DNA of 64,000 nt from Parathalassolituus penaei (GCF_026626885.1 NZ_JAPNOA010000016.1:186001-250000); one strand, 5' to 3'; shown: positions 34,540 to 44,830, numbered from the stretch's first letter. Numbers and translations: made by a program. The notes: generated by a model not told the origin, from the sequence alone.

Positions 34540-36966
34540 ATGGTGCAGACGTCGGACGTATTCCTGCTGACCAACCGCTGGTTTGATGACGAATCGGGAG
34601 AAAGCACCACCCTTGAGTTCTGGTGGCATTCTCCCGAGGGCATCATTCGCCAGCAGCTGTTACAACAGGCGGTGTGTTTTATCGAAAGCGCGGATCAGCC
34701 AGCTGCCGAACAGATGCTGAAGACGCTGGGCTGGCCGGTTCAGATTCGCCCACTGGCGCTGTCGACCTTTGCCGGAAAACCGGTATCCGCCTGTTATTTG
34801 CCCGGCGGTTTTTTGCAGCGCTGGCGAGCACTGCTTGCGGAGCAGCAAATCGTCTTGAGAGAGGCTGATGTCCGTCTCGGCGATCGTTATCTGATGGAGC
34901 GTTTTGTTTACGGTGCCGCACGTTTGCAGTGGGATGGGGCAGTTCAGGTATCGGCTGCGGCCGGGTTTGCCGATTGCCAGCAAGGGCGTTTGTCACCCGG
35001 CAGTTATCGCCCGCAATTGCGCTGGTTATCGCTGGATATTGAAACCTCGATTCCCCGGCTTGGGGAAGAGATCCGTCTTTATTCCGTTGGTCTGGTGAGT
35101 GCTGATCGGCGTCTGGTGCTGGTGGTGGATGAGCATGATGCCGATACCGCAACACGCGCCGACATTGTGCATCTCGCCTGTGAGGCGGATGCACTGCAAC
35201 GCCTGAATCAGGAGCTGGCCCTGATCGATCCCGATGTGATCATTGGCTGGAATCTGGTGCAGTTTGATATTGAGGTGCTGGTGCGCAAATACCGTCAGCA
35301 CCGCATCGCCATGAGCTGGGGGCGGGATGGTGAGGCGCTGCGCTGCTGGCAGCGCCGGGATTTGCCCGGTCGTATCCAGATTGCCATGAACGGTCGGTTG
35401 GCACTCGATGGCATTGAGCTGTTACGCGCTGCCAGTTACCAGTTCGAGAGTTTTGCCCTCGATGATGTGGCGCGTGAGTTGCTCAGTGATGGCAAGTTGA
35501 TCACCGGACACGAACGCGGCAGCGGTATCGAACAGGCGTATCAGAAGAATCTTTTGGCCTTTGCCGATTACAACCTGCAGGATTGTGATCTGGTGTGGCG
35601 GATTTTTGAGCGCACTCGCCTGCTGGAGTTTGCGATTGAACGCAGTCTGATGACCGGTTTGCCGCTGGATCGTATGGGTGGTTCGGTGGCGGCGTTTGAA
35701 AACCTGTATTTGCCGCGGTTGCATCGGGCGGGACGGGTGGCTCCTAATCTGGGCGAGGGTTATCAGGCTGAAAAAAGTCCGGGCGGTTACGTGATGGATT
35801 CACGGCCGGGCCTGTTTGAGCACGTGCTGGTGCTGGACTTCAAAAGCCTGTATCCGTCGATTATTCGCACGTTTTGTATCGACCCGCTAGGGCTGGTGGA
35901 GGGGCTGGCGGAAGATTCGGCAGACCAGCGTGTGCCGGGCTTTTTTGGTGGGCAATTTCATAAACACCGGCATTTGTTACCGGATCTGATTCGTCAGCTC
36001 GGTGAGCGTCGCGATCAGGCCAAACGTGAGGGTAACAAACCGCTGTCGCAAGCCATCAAGATCATCATGGCCTCCTGTTATGGGGTGTTGGGCTCTGAAG
36101 GTTGCCGCTTTCACGATACCCGTCTGTCGGCGTCCATTACCAAACGTGGCCATCAGATCATTCTTGAGAGTTCCAGCTGGATTCGTGAGCAGGGCTACGA
36201 GGTGATTTATGGGGATACCGACTCGGTGTTTGTGCTGGTCGGTCGTGCTGTCAGTGATAACGAGGCTGATCAGATTGGCCTGACCCTGATGCAGGGGCTG
36301 AATCAGTGGTGGCAACAGCGCCTGCAGAGTGAGTTCGGCATCAACAGTTGTCTGGAAATGGAGTATGAAACCCATTACCGGCGCTTTTTTATGCCCGCCA
36401 TTCGTGGGGCCGACACGGGCAGCAAGAAGCGTTACGCCGGCTTGATCAGCGCTGCCAATGGCGAACCTCAAATGGTTTTCAAGGGGCTGGAGGCCGTGCG
36501 CTCGGACTGGACGCCACTGGCTCGCCAGTTCCAGCAGGAACTGTATCGGCGGATTTTTTTGGCAGAACCCTGGCAAGAGTGGCTGCAACAGCAGGTGCAG
36601 AATTTGCTGCAGGGGCGGCTGGATCACCTGCTGGTCTATCGCAAACGCCTGCGTCGACCACTGGCGGATTATCAGCGCCAGATTCCCCCTCATGCCCGTG
36701 CTGCCGGGCGGCTGGATCAATGGCGGCAGTTGCAGGGATTGCCACCCCGTTATCAACAGCAAGGCGGCTGGATCTGTTACCGCATGGCGGCGGGTGGTCC
36801 GGAACCGCTGGTGGACGAAGAGTCCGGCTGTCCACCGTTTCCATTATCGGCCCCGGACTATTCCCATTACCTCGACAAACAGTTACGCCCGGTCGCCGAG
36901 GCGATTTTCCAGTTTACCGGTGATGATCCGGAACGCTGGTTACAAGGGCAGGGCTCGCTGTTCTGA
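34540..36966 (+). CDS. polB: DNA polymerase II (family B)
   Basis: 808 residues, near the usual ~785. 3'-5' exonuclease motifs SLDIETS (Exo I), IIGWNLVQFDIE (Exo II) and YNLQDCDL (Exo III). Polymerase motifs DFKSLYPSII, NKPLSQAIKIIMASCYGVLG and YGDTDSVF, then KKRYAG. Chromosomal repair polymerase used for lesion bypass and fork restart. In E. coli it is LexA-regulated, but I see no good LexA box upstream here. Confidence 0.96.
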   Translation: MVQTSDVFLLTNRWFDDESGESTTLEFWWHSPEGIIRQQLLQQAVCFIESADQPAAEQMLKTLGWPVQIRPLALSTFAGKPVSACYLPGGFLQRWRALLAEQQIVLREADVRLGDRYLMERFVYGAARLQWDGAVQVSAAAGFADCQQGRLSPGSYRPQLRWLSLDIETSIPRLGEEIRLYSVGLVSADRRLVLVVDEHDADTATRADIVHLACEADALQRLNQELALIDPDVIIGWNLVQFDIEVLVRKYRQHRIAMSWGRDGEALRCWQRRDLPGRIQIAMNGRLALDGIELLRAASYQFESFALDDVARELLSDGKLITGHERGSGIEQAYQKNLLAFADYNLQDCDLVWRIFERTRLLEFAIERSLMTGLPLDRMGGSVAAFENLYLPRLHRAGRVAPNLGEGYQAEKSPGGYVMDSRPGLFEHVLVLDFKSLYPSIIRTFCIDPLGLVEGLAEDSADQRVPGFFGGQFHKHRHLLPDLIRQLGERRDQAKREGNKPLSQAIKIIMASCYGVLGSEGCRFHDTRLSASITKRGHQIILESSSWIREQGYEVIYGDTDSVFVLVGRAVSDNEADQIGLTLMQGLNQWWQQRLQSEFGINSCLEMEYETHYRRFFMPAIRGADTGSKKRYAGLISAANGEPQMVFKGLEAVRSDWTPLARQFQQELYRRIFLAEPWQEWLQQQVQNLLQGRLDHLLVYRKRLRRPLADYQRQIPPHARAAGRLDQWRQLQGLPPRYQQQGGWICYRMAAGGPEPLVDEESGCPPFPLSAPDYSHYLDKQLRPVAEAIFQFTGDDPERWLQGQGSLF

Positions 36967-37004
36967 GTACGATTGGCATGTGCTGGCAAGCCATGATGGA
37001 CCAC

Positions 37005-37664
37005 TCAGCCCAGCCCTAATCGTAATGCTTCGCGGGTGGCTTCGGCGCGACTGGATATATTCAGTTTGCGGTAAATATTCTTGATATGGTCGCCCACTGT
37101 GTGGCGGGATATTTCCAGAAAACCGCTGATTTCATTGCTGCTGAAACCGCGGGCGATAAGCCCGAGTACCTCCTGTTCGCGCTGGCTCAGGGAATGTTGC
37201 GCAGGCTGTGTCTGCGCTTGGGCTCTGACCTGAAATCCATTCAGCAGGCGGCGGGCAATGGATGCCGATAACGGCGGTTGGCCGTCTTCGATGCCCTGTA
37301 ATTGTCGCACCAGTTGGGCGGTGCTTTGGTCTTTCAGCAAATAGCCCATGGCTCCCGCTTGCAGTGCTGCAAACAGATGCTGGTCATCATCAAAAATGGT
37401 GGCCACCACGATGGTGCAGTCGGGCGCGCTCTGTTTTACCTCGGCGATCAGGTCAGTTCCGTCACCGTCTGGCAAACCAAGATCGATCAGCAACAGGTCG
37501 CAGCGATTCTCCGTTAGCCACAAGCGGCCGTCATGGAGGTTATCGAACAGCTGGCAGGTGACGCCGGGGAACGTTTGCTGGCAAACCGTGAGCAGAAGTG
37601 CCTGCGAGTCTGGCAGGTCTTCAATGATCAGGGCCTGACGAATCTTGTGTGCAGTTTGGGTCAT
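37005..37664 (-). CDS. NarL/FixJ-type response regulator
   Basis: 219 residues. Receiver domain 1-125 with the phospho-Asp in LLLIDLGLPDGDG; LuxR-type helix-turn-helix 155-215 (LSQREQEVLGLIARGFSSNEISGFL, then SRHTVGDHIKNIYRKLNI). Its ATG overlaps the upstream kinase stop by four bases, so the two form one two-component unit. The target genes are unknown. It converges with polB, 38 bp apart. Confidence 0.92.
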   Translation of the reverse strand: MTQTAHKIRQALIIEDLPDSQALLLTVCQQTFPGVTCQLFDNLHDGRLWLTENRCDLLLIDLGLPDGDGTDLIAEVKQSAPDCTIVVATIFDDDQHLFAALQAGAMGYLLKDQSTAQLVRQLQGIEDGQPPLSASIARRLLNGFQVRAQAQTQPAQHSLSQREQEVLGLIARGFSSNEISGFLEISRHTVGDHIKNIYRKLNISSRAEATREALRLGLG

Positions 37665-39823
37665 GGTTTCGCCCAGATGGTGGCGGGTAATGTCAGGTGG
37701 ATGCTGACCTGATCGGCTTGTGGTTGTTGCACGCTGAGGCTGCCACCCAGCTCCTGCAGCCGTCCGCGCAAATTGCGCAGACCGTATCCTTCCTGCCAGT
37801 GGTCGGGGCTGGTATGCAGGCCGTTATTGCTGATCTCCATATGCAATGGTGTGCTCATCGACGGTGCAACCGGCATGCTGATGACAATCGCGGTTGGGGT
37901 GGCATGGCGGAGAGCGTTGGAGACCAGCTCGCGTAATATCGAGGTCAGAACGCTGCGCACGACAGGTTTCAGGTTGTCGGTCGGTAGCTCGAACGGTACT
38001 TGCCAGGTCAGGTGTACAGAGGCGGCTTCGCAACGACCACTGATTTCAATACGCAGGTCTGCAAGGGTGTCGGCAAATGACTGTAACGGTGAATCGATAG
38101 CATTGATGGTGCTGCGCAGATCCAGAATGGCATCACGGGCCAGCTCTTCGTTCGGGGTGTTACGCAAACGATGCAGCAGCTTCAGCAAGCGGGCACCGAT
38201 ATTGTCGTGCAGGTCGCGACCGATCCGGCGACGTTCTTCATCAATACCTTGCTGATAATCGCGGCGGTCGTGAATCAGCTGTTCCAGTAATTGGGTAAGG
38301 GAGTTGGCAAAGCGGACATCCTGACGGTTGAACAGACGGGCGCCGCGTTGGGCAAATTCGAGAGAAACAGGTGCCAGTTCGCCGTGGCTGGCAATCAGCA
38401 GTTGTTGACCATCATTGGCCAGCTGCGCGCTGCCAGTATCTGCGTCCATCCCGTTGGCTCTGTGCAGGTGGAGTGGCTGAAAGTGTGCTTGCAGTAACGC
38501 TTGCCAGGCCTGCTGGCGTTGTTCAGGCGGCTGCCAGGCAATCGCTGACAACTGTGGCATCAGGTTGTTATCCGGTTGCCAGGGGGAGCCGACCATCCGA
38601 TTCCATAACCATTGGCGCAGTGGCAGATAAATCCAGCCGGTCAGGAACAGAGCCAGTCCCATCGACAGATTGTGGCTCAGCCCCATTACTGCCAGCAGCA
38701 GATAGTCCAGTAGCAGAATCAGGCCGGAACCTGCCGTCCAGAGCAGGGTGCGGTAACTCCAGATATCCATATCAAAGAGCCGGTAACGGCGTAGTCCGAG
38801 GGCAATGCCCAGGTACAGAATCAGAAACAGGGCGATGCTGTCGCTCTGGCTGAATGGTGCATCCAGCCCCAGAAAGTTGACCACCATGCTGTTCCAGCTG
38901 ATCAGGGTAATGCTGATGAGGATGGAGCTCAGGAACCAGCGTAACGCTGCCCGTTGTAACGGGTTACGGGCACTGGCGCGCCATTGCCAGACGGCCAGCA
39001 GCAGGATGGCAATAATTTCCATAAACACCGGCCAGCGTAACAGCAGCTCCAGGTTGTCACTCCATTGCCTGAATTCAATCCAGGCCTGTGCGGCTAATAG
39101 CACTGCAAGGCCGGGCCAATAGCGCCACACCGGCAGGCGCTGTGGGTACGTCATAAACAGCATCAGCATAAACGCCACGGTGGCTTCAGTTCCGATATGG
39201 TTGATATGGGACAGCCACAACATCCAGTCGGAAGGAACTGACCAGCTGCGGGTGGAGTAAACCGACGCCGCCAGAATCGCAGGCATCAGACAGGCACTGC
39301 TGGCAAAAAACAGGCGAGCAGAGGTGTCGTTATGGCGTAACCAGAATACCCAGCCGGAAATAACCAGCGCCAGCAATGCCACCACCTGTTGTAGCCAGAA
39401 CTCCTTGGGCAAATCCTGCAGCTGACGAGGACGCAAATGGGTCTGCCATTCAACCGGATTACCGTTGGTATCGGTTGCCCGGATCACCAAAGGGGCGTAA
39501 CCAAATGCAGACCAGAGATCCTGACGCTGGATGATGCGATTGTAGTCCTGGTAACGATCGACAAAGTCGGGGTCTTCGAGGAAGTCGTTTCGTTCCGGAA
39601 TAATCTGTTGCTGGCGGTTGCTGACGCTGACAGGTATCAAGGGTCTGGACGTTGGGGGGGTATCCGGGTCGGCATCCGCATGCAGGTAAAGGGTGCCGTT
39701 TTTGATCAGCCAGTGGCCGTCAAACTGCGGAAGCTGCAATGCCATCCAGATACTGATGGAGCAACAGAATATGGCCAGCAGTGTAGTTGCATGCAGCGCC
39801 AGTGAAGGTCGGTTAAATAACAA
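37661..39823 (-). CDS. Membrane sensor histidine kinase of the HisKA_3 (NarX-like) class
   Basis: About 720 residues. After one N-terminal membrane segment comes an extracytoplasmic region of about 110 residues, then seven or eight hydrophobic segments, a cytoplasmic linker and the kinase core. HisKA_3 box EERRRIGRDLHDNIGARLLKLL; ATPase elements ELVSNALRHA and EGYGLRNLRGR. I start at a TTG (39823) with GAGGAG nine bases upstream; a GTG at 39895 is the alternative. It pairs with the NarL-type regulator. The ligand is unknown. Confidence 0.87.
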   Translation of the reverse strand: MLFNRPSLALHATTLLAIFCCSISIWMALQLPQFDGHWLIKNGTLYLHADADPDTPPTSRPLIPVSVSNRQQQIIPERNDFLEDPDFVDRYQDYNRIIQRQDLWSAFGYAPLVIRATDTNGNPVEWQTHLRPRQLQDLPKEFWLQQVVALLALVISGWVFWLRHNDTSARLFFASSACLMPAILAASVYSTRSWSVPSDWMLWLSHINHIGTEATVAFMLMLFMTYPQRLPVWRYWPGLAVLLAAQAWIEFRQWSDNLELLLRWPVFMEIIAILLLAVWQWRASARNPLQRAALRWFLSSILISITLISWNSMVVNFLGLDAPFSQSDSIALFLILYLGIALGLRRYRLFDMDIWSYRTLLWTAGSGLILLLDYLLLAVMGLSHNLSMGLALFLTGWIYLPLRQWLWNRMVGSPWQPDNNLMPQLSAIAWQPPEQRQQAWQALLQAHFQPLHLHRANGMDADTGSAQLANDGQQLLIASHGELAPVSLEFAQRGARLFNRQDVRFANSLTQLLEQLIHDRRDYQQGIDEERRRIGRDLHDNIGARLLKLLHRLRNTPNEELARDAILDLRSTINAIDSPLQSFADTLADLRIEISGRCEAASVHLTWQVPFELPTDNLKPVVRSVLTSILRELVSNALRHATPTAIVISMPVAPSMSTPLHMEISNNGLHTSPDHWQEGYGLRNLRGRLQELGGSLSVQQPQADQVSIHLTLPATIWAKP

Positions 39824-40010
39824 TCCCTTGTTCTCCTCGACTGCTGTGAGGGGAGTAATATCGAGACCAGAGGTACAGCAGAACCGTTGCGCCACTTTCC
39901 ATGATGGCGACGCAGAATGTCAAATGTTTGTATATTTATGTAAGTGCTCGTTGATCGGGATGGTCGTTTTCGGCTGGTCGAGGCGGTTCGGCAGCCGTTA
40001 ACGCGGACAT

Positions 40011-40046
40011 AAAAAAAAGCCGCACACCACAAGGGCAGGCGGCTTT
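40011..40046 (-). terminator. Intrinsic terminator of the ydcH-like gene
   Basis: Minus-strand AAAGCCGC ... GCGGC followed by eight T; loop of about 15 nt. It lies 17 bp after the stop codon. Confidence 0.85.
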
Positions 40047-40062
40047 GAGGAAGCGGTGCGAA

Positions 40063-40308
40063 TCAGACAGCAGCTGCAGTCAGCATGCCGTACAGTTCGT
40101 CTTTCAGAGCAACGCGGCGGACTTTCAGGCCTTCCAGGCGCTCATCGGAAGCAGCTTCTTTCTCTTCTTCGATACGACGCACTTCATGATCCAGTTCGTG
40201 ATATTCATCGAACAGTTTGGCGAAGTGACGGTTGTTCATTTTCAGTTCGCGGATCTGGTCAGCCATTTCCGGGAATTCGTGGTGCAGGTCGTGAGCTTCG
40301 ACGATCAT
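40063..40308 (-). CDS. YdcH-family (DUF465) small coiled-coil protein
   Basis: 81 residues. Start HDLHHEFPEMADQIRELKMNNRHFAKLFDEYHELDHEV is typical of YdcH/DUF465; the rest is a charged coiled coil. Ribosome site AAAGGAG. Cytoplasmic, function unknown. Monocistronic with its own terminator. Confidence 0.9.
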   Translation of the reverse strand: MIVEAHDLHHEFPEMADQIRELKMNNRHFAKLFDEYHELDHEVRRIEEEKEAASDERLEGLKVRRVALKDELYGMLTAAAV

Positions 40309-40387
40309 GGTGATCTCCTTTTGATTCGCCTTCAGACTAACGTGCCTGCCGCCCGTCCGGTTTGACCTGTGTCAGGGCTTCACCTGT

Positions 40388-40822
40388 TCAGCTGATTTTC
40401 TGAATGGCCTGACCTATCCACTGTTTCAGCTGTGGTGCTGGCAGGGCTCCGGCCAGACGGTCGATTTCTCGGCCCTGGTAAAACAGGATCAGGGTTGGAA
40501 TGGAGCGAATGCCGTAACGGGCGCTGGTCATCTGCGCTTGTTCGGTATCAACCTTGGCGAAGCGGATATGGTGCTGCAGTTCGCCGCAGACCTCTTTGAA
40601 GATGGGCGCCATCATCTTGCAGGGGCCACACCAGTCGGCCCAATAATCCACCAGAACCGGCATTTCGTTTTTGCTGATAAAGCGCTCGAAATCGGCATCG
40701 GTCAGATCAACCGGTTTGCCACTGAACAGCTCGTCCTTGCAGCGGCCACATTGGGCTTGCAGTTGCTGTTTGTCGTCTGGGATGCGGTTGATTGCGCCGC
40801 AGTGTGGGCAGGTATAGAGCAT
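40388..40822 (-). CDS. trxC: Thioredoxin 2 (TrxC) with N-terminal zinc finger
   Basis: 144 residues. Two N-terminal CxxC pairs (CPHCGA at 5-8 and CGRC near 25-28) bind zinc and define TrxC; the thioredoxin domain has the active site WADWCGPCKMM and cis-Pro in IRSIPTLILF. Cytosolic disulfide reductase linked to oxidative stress. DsbD lies upstream on the same strand with 52 bp between. Confidence 0.95.
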   Translation of the reverse strand: MLYTCPHCGAINRIPDDKQQLQAQCGRCKDELFSGKPVDLTDADFERFISKNEMPVLVDYWADWCGPCKMMAPIFKEVCGELQHHIRFAKVDTEQAQMTSARYGIRSIPTLILFYQGREIDRLAGALPAPQLKQWIGQAIQKIS

Positions 40823-40874
40823 GGGAGCCTCCGGGGTCGGTATGCTCCCTATATGCGGGTTGGGTTATGGAGAT

Positions 40875-42791
40875 TCAAGGGGCCGGTTTGGTCAGGCCAA
40901 AGGCTTGCAGGTGTTCCATAAACTGCTGGTGGTTCATTTCGCCGGTAATGCGGGCTTCACTGATTTCCTTGCCCTGATTCAGGAACAGGATGGTCGGAGG
41001 ACCAAAAATCGCCTGGCTTTTCAGGAAGGCAATCTGTTCCGGGGTCTGGTCGGTAATGTCGAGCTGTACCCAGCGCATGTGGGACAGGGCGCCCTGAACA
41101 TCCGTCTGGGAAAACACTTCTTCATCCATAATCTTGCAGCTGATGCACCAGTCGGCATACAGGTCGAGCATCACCCGATTGTTGCTGGCCAGCAGGCTGT
41201 TGACCCGACTGACATCGGCGGTGCGTTCAAAAGGAGCCTTGTTACGCTCTGGTCCGGCTTGAGTAAATCCTGTGAGCGGTTGCAGTGGATTGCTGTTTCC
41301 TTGAAGTGAGCCGATCAGGGCGCTGGCGCCGTAAATCAGCAGCACCCAGGCCAGTCCTTTGATCAGACGCGCAGCACCGGCAGCAGCCTGATCAAAGGCG
41401 CCCAGATAAATGGCATAAACAGTGGCCAGCACACCCCACAGGGCAAGGCTTAGCGATTCTGGCAGCAGGCGTGCCAGTAACCAGATGGCCACCGCCAGCA
41501 GCAGTACACCAAACAGGCTGCGCACCTGATTCATCCACATACCGGCCTTGGGCAGCAGGCTGGCGCCACTGGTGGCCAGAATAATCAGTGGTGCTCCCAT
41601 GCCAAGCCCCAATGCCAGCAGGGCACTGCCGCCGAGCCAGGCATCACCGGTACTGCCGATATACACCAGGGCTCCGGCCAGTGGTGCTGACACACATGGG
41701 GAAACCACCAGAGCGGACAGGATGCCAATCACCAGCACGCCCACAAACTGGCCGCCTTGCTGTTGCTGGCTGAGGTTATTCAGACGATTACGAATGGCGG
41801 AGGGCAGTTGCAGTTCGTAGAGGCCAAACATCGACAAGGCCAGCGCCACAAACAGTACGCTGAACACAACCAGCACTGCGGGGGTTTGCATCCAGGCTTG
41901 CAGGTTGGCTCCTGCCCCCAGCAAACCAACGGTAACACCTGCCAGTGCATAGGTCGTTGCCATCCCCAGTACATAGGTGGTCGACAGTAGCAGGGCGCGT
42001 TGGCGGTTCACCTGGCCATTGGCCGATTGCCCCAGCACAACGCTGGTCAGAATCGGTACCATCGGTAATACACAGGGAGTGAAGGTCAGACCCAGTCCCA
42101 ATAGAAAAAACAGTCCAACCACGGCTGGCCATGAGCGGCCGCTGAACAGGCTGTTGCTGACGCTATTGCCGAAAGGTTCAGCCTGAGCAGGGGTAGCCGG
42201 GCTGGCGGCGGTGTTAGCGGTTGTGCTGGCTGCTGTGCTGACGCTGGCTATCGGGGGTGTTTGCTGGCTGTTATCGGTCTGGCTGTTGTTGGTGGTGCTA
42301 GCCGGATTGGTCGTTACTGCACTTGCCTGCAGATCGGCCAGCACTTCAAACGTGACTTTCTGGGGGGGATAACACAGACCGGCTTCGGCGCAGCCCTGAT
42401 AAGTCAGGGTGGCGGGGCCAGGTTGAAGGGATGACAGATAAAACTCGGCATCCAGATCGCCGTGAAAAACCGTGACCAGGCCAAAGGCTTCATCCTGTTT
42501 CTCTTCACCTTTGGTAATGGCACCGTTGTGCAGAAAACGGCTGGCATCAACGCTGGCCGAGCCTTGCTGGACCTTGATGCGGTGCTGATACAGGTAATAA
42601 CCGTCGGCGGAAGTCCAGCTGGCAATCAGGAACTTGCCTTGTACATCGGTTCGTAATGGAAAAGCCTGTTCTACCGGCAAAAACTGCGGTTCTTCAGAGG
42701 ATTTACCAGTCAGGCTGTCGAGCAGCCCGGCCTGAACGGAGTTGGTCAGCAGACCAGACAGGGATACCAGCAACAGCAGCAGTCGCAGCAT
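40875..42791 (-). CDS. dsbD: Thiol:disulfide interchange protein DsbD
   Basis: 638 residues from the ATG at 42791 (TGAGGTTCGT upstream), which begins a signal peptide. Periplasmic N-terminal domain (about 25-165) with the Cys pair around CAEAGLCYPP; a low-complexity Ser/Thr/Ala/Asn linker (about 170-220); eight membrane segments with FTPCVLPM and SPCVSAPLAGAL; a periplasmic thioredoxin domain with YADWCISCKIM. It moves electrons from cytoplasmic thioredoxin to periplasmic DsbC/CcmG-type partners. Confidence 0.96.
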   Translation of the reverse strand: MLRLLLLLVSLSGLLTNSVQAGLLDSLTGKSSEEPQFLPVEQAFPLRTDVQGKFLIASWTSADGYYLYQHRIKVQQGSASVDASRFLHNGAITKGEEKQDEAFGLVTVFHGDLDAEFYLSSLQPGPATLTYQGCAEAGLCYPPQKVTFEVLADLQASAVTTNPASTTNNSQTDNSQQTPPIASVSTAASTTANTAASPATPAQAEPFGNSVSNSLFSGRSWPAVVGLFFLLGLGLTFTPCVLPMVPILTSVVLGQSANGQVNRQRALLLSTTYVLGMATTYALAGVTVGLLGAGANLQAWMQTPAVLVVFSVLFVALALSMFGLYELQLPSAIRNRLNNLSQQQQGGQFVGVLVIGILSALVVSPCVSAPLAGALVYIGSTGDAWLGGSALLALGLGMGAPLIILATSGASLLPKAGMWMNQVRSLFGVLLLAVAIWLLARLLPESLSLALWGVLATVYAIYLGAFDQAAAGAARLIKGLAWVLLIYGASALIGSLQGNSNPLQPLTGFTQAGPERNKAPFERTADVSRVNSLLASNNRVMLDLYADWCISCKIMDEEVFSQTDVQGALSHMRWVQLDITDQTPEQIAFLKSQAIFGPPTILFLNQGKEISEARITGEMNHQQFMEHLQAFGLTKPAP

Positions 42792-42852
42792 ACGAACCTC
42801 AGACCGATCCGAAAAGTTGAACATGAGCCGGGCGAACCCGACTCATTGAAGA

Positions 42853-43821
42853 TTAGCGTGTGCGCTGAGCAGCAATCACTGCCAGCGCCATCAAAGCGGT
42901 TTTGGCAGCAGAGTCTGGCAGAAGTTGCAGGGCTTGCTGGGCACGGGCAACCGAGTCGTTGGCTTTCTGGCGGGTGTATTCCATGGAGCCGCAGCGTTTT
43001 ACCACTTCCATCACCGCCGACATATCCTCGAGACCACCTTTGCGAATGGCCTGACGCACCAGTTTGCGGCCTTCTTCATCGGCGTTGGCCATGGCGTGAA
43101 TCAGGGGCAGGGTTGGTTTGCCTTCAGCAAGGTCGTCACCAACGTTTTTGCCCAGCTCTTCACTGTTGCCTTCGTAATCAAGTACGTCGTCGATCAGCTG
43201 GAATGCCAGACCGAGTTCCTTGCCGTACTGACGCATGGCTTCCTGAACCTCGGCCGGGGCATTCAGCAGGGCGGCAGCACCATGGGTGGAGGCTTCGAAC
43301 AGCTGTGCTGTCTTGCCCTGAATCACCATCATGTACTGCTCTTCGGTAGTGTTCGGGTTGCGAACGTTGGTCAGCTGCAGCACTTCACCTTCGGCAATCA
43401 CGCAGGTGGTGGTCGACAGAATATCCATGACCTTCAGGTTGGCCAGTTCAACCAGCATCATAAAGGAGCGGCTGTAGAGAAAGTCGCCAACCAGAACGGA
43501 AGGTGCGTTACCCCACTTGGCGTTAGCCGTCGGGTTACCGCGACGCATGTCCGAGGTATCGACCACGTCGTCATGCAGCAGGGTAGCGGTGTGCAGGAAC
43601 TCAATAATGGCGGCCAGTTTGACGGCACCGTCGCCACAATGTCCAAGGGCGTGGGATGTCAGCAATACCAGCAATGGGCGGATGCGTTTGCCGCCGCTGT
43701 TCACAATATACTCGGCGATTTTTTCGACCAGCGGTACACGAGAGGCCAACTGTTCGTTGATCAACTGGTCTACAGCGTGGAAGTCATCGCCAACCAGGGC
43801 GAGAATGTCGGCAAGTTGCAT
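42853..43821 (-). CDS. ispB: Octaprenyl diphosphate synthase (quinone side chain)
   Basis: 322 residues from the ATG at 43821 (MQLADILALVGDDFHAVD), which matches the length of Pseudomonas IspB; an ATG at 43851 is the alternative. First Asp-rich motif LLHDDVVDTSDMRRG, second QLIDDVLDYEG. Trans-prenyltransferase that builds the ubiquinone tail; chain length (C40 or C45) is not certain from sequence. It is divergent from rplU, as in Pseudomonas. Confidence 0.94.
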   Translation of the reverse strand: MQLADILALVGDDFHAVDQLINEQLASRVPLVEKIAEYIVNSGGKRIRPLLVLLTSHALGHCGDGAVKLAAIIEFLHTATLLHDDVVDTSDMRRGNPTANAKWGNAPSVLVGDFLYSRSFMMLVELANLKVMDILSTTTCVIAEGEVLQLTNVRNPNTTEEQYMMVIQGKTAQLFEASTHGAAALLNAPAEVQEAMRQYGKELGLAFQLIDDVLDYEGNSEELGKNVGDDLAEGKPTLPLIHAMANADEEGRKLVRQAIRKGGLEDMSAVMEVVKRCGSMEYTRQKANDSVARAQQALQLLPDSAAKTALMALAVIAAQRTR

Positions 43822-43930
43822 GGTCTGTGCCTGAGCGGGTGTGGATTGCATGATAAAAGTCAGCCCCTGGAAGTCTGGCGCCATGCTAGGGAGCACTGGC
43901 TTGGCTGTCAAGAATGCCAAAGTTTCGGAC

Positions 43931-43959
43931 TTGCAACAGAAGGTTGTCTGGGGTATAGT
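43931..43959 (+). promoter_or_regulatory. Sigma-70 promoter of rplU-rpmA
   Basis: TTGCAA, 17-bp spacer, TATAGT. Transcription should begin near 43966, giving a leader of about 150 nt that contains a GGTAAC...GTTACC hairpin (43990-44007). Confidence 0.75.
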
Positions 43960-44114
43960 CTCGCGCCCGAAAAACGCTCCCTGCCATATGGTAACCCGGT
44001 CGTTACCAGTAGAAGCAGGCCATCTAAGCAGCGACGAGGGTCAGATATCCCGGTGTCCGGATCTGCTGGTGCAGATCGGTTCAGTGCACCGGTTATTCAT
44101 ATGCGGAGAACAGA

Positions 44115-44426
44115 ATGTACGCAGTAGTTATTACCGGCGGTAAACAATACCGTGTGGAAGAAGGTCAAACCCTGAAAGTTGAAAAGCTGGAACTGGCTAC
44201 CGGTGAAGCGGTTCAACTGGAAAAAGTTCTGCTGATCGGCAACGGCGACGACGTAAAAATCGGTACCCCAGTTGTTGAAGGCGCCAAGGTAACTGCAGAA
44301 GTTATCGCTCACGGTCGTCACAAGAAAGTGAAGATCCTGAAGTTCAAGCGTCGTAAGCACCACATGAAGCAAATGGGCCACCGTCAGTGGTTCACTGAAC
44401 TGAAAATCACCAGCATCGCTGGCTAA
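44115..44426 (+). CDS. rplU: 50S ribosomal protein L21
   Basis: 103 residues, standard length: [14 protein letters not shown] at the start and the [24 protein letters not shown]-terminal region that binds 23S rRNA. First gene of rplU-rpmA. Confidence 0.98.
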   Translation: MYAVVITGGKQYRVEEGQTLKVEKLELATGEAVQLEKVLLIGNGDDVKIGTPVVEGAKVTAEVIAHGRHKKVKILKFKRRKHHMKQMGHRQWFTELKITSIAG

Positions 44427-44517
44427 TTTTTGTAAATTCACCCCCGGGGCCCGTGTCGGCGCAAGTTGCCAGACCACATCCGCAGTGTTGTAGTGGCTCC
44501 ATTAAAGGAGAAGTCTC

Positions 44518-44775
44518 ATGGCTCACAAAAAAGCTGGTGGTAGTACTCGTAACGGTCGTGATTCCGAGAGTAAACGCCTTGGTGTCAAACTGTTCGGTGG
44601 CCAGGTTGCCAAAGCTGGTGCCATCATTGTTCGTCAGCGCGGCACTCGTATGCACGCTGGTTCCAACGTTCGCGTAGGTCGTGACCACACTCTGTTCGCT
44701 ACTGCTGAAGGCGTAGTGACCTTTGAAGTGAAAGGTGCTGACAATCGCAAGACCGTTAGCGTCGTTCCTGCCTGA
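44518..44775 (+). CDS. rpmA: 50S ribosomal protein L27
   Basis: 85 residues: [42 protein letters not shown]. Its N-terminus reaches the peptidyl-transferase centre. Strong ribosome site AAAGGAG. An intrinsic terminator follows. Confidence 0.98.
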   Translation: MAHKKAGGSTRNGRDSESKRLGVKLFGGQVAKAGAIIVRQRGTRMHAGSNVRVGRDHTLFATAEGVVTFEVKGADNRKTVSVVPA

Positions 44776-44830
44776 TTCCTGAATAACTGCCTCGTATGAG
44801 GTAGTCAGGTGACCTGCAGGTCGAGCCAAG

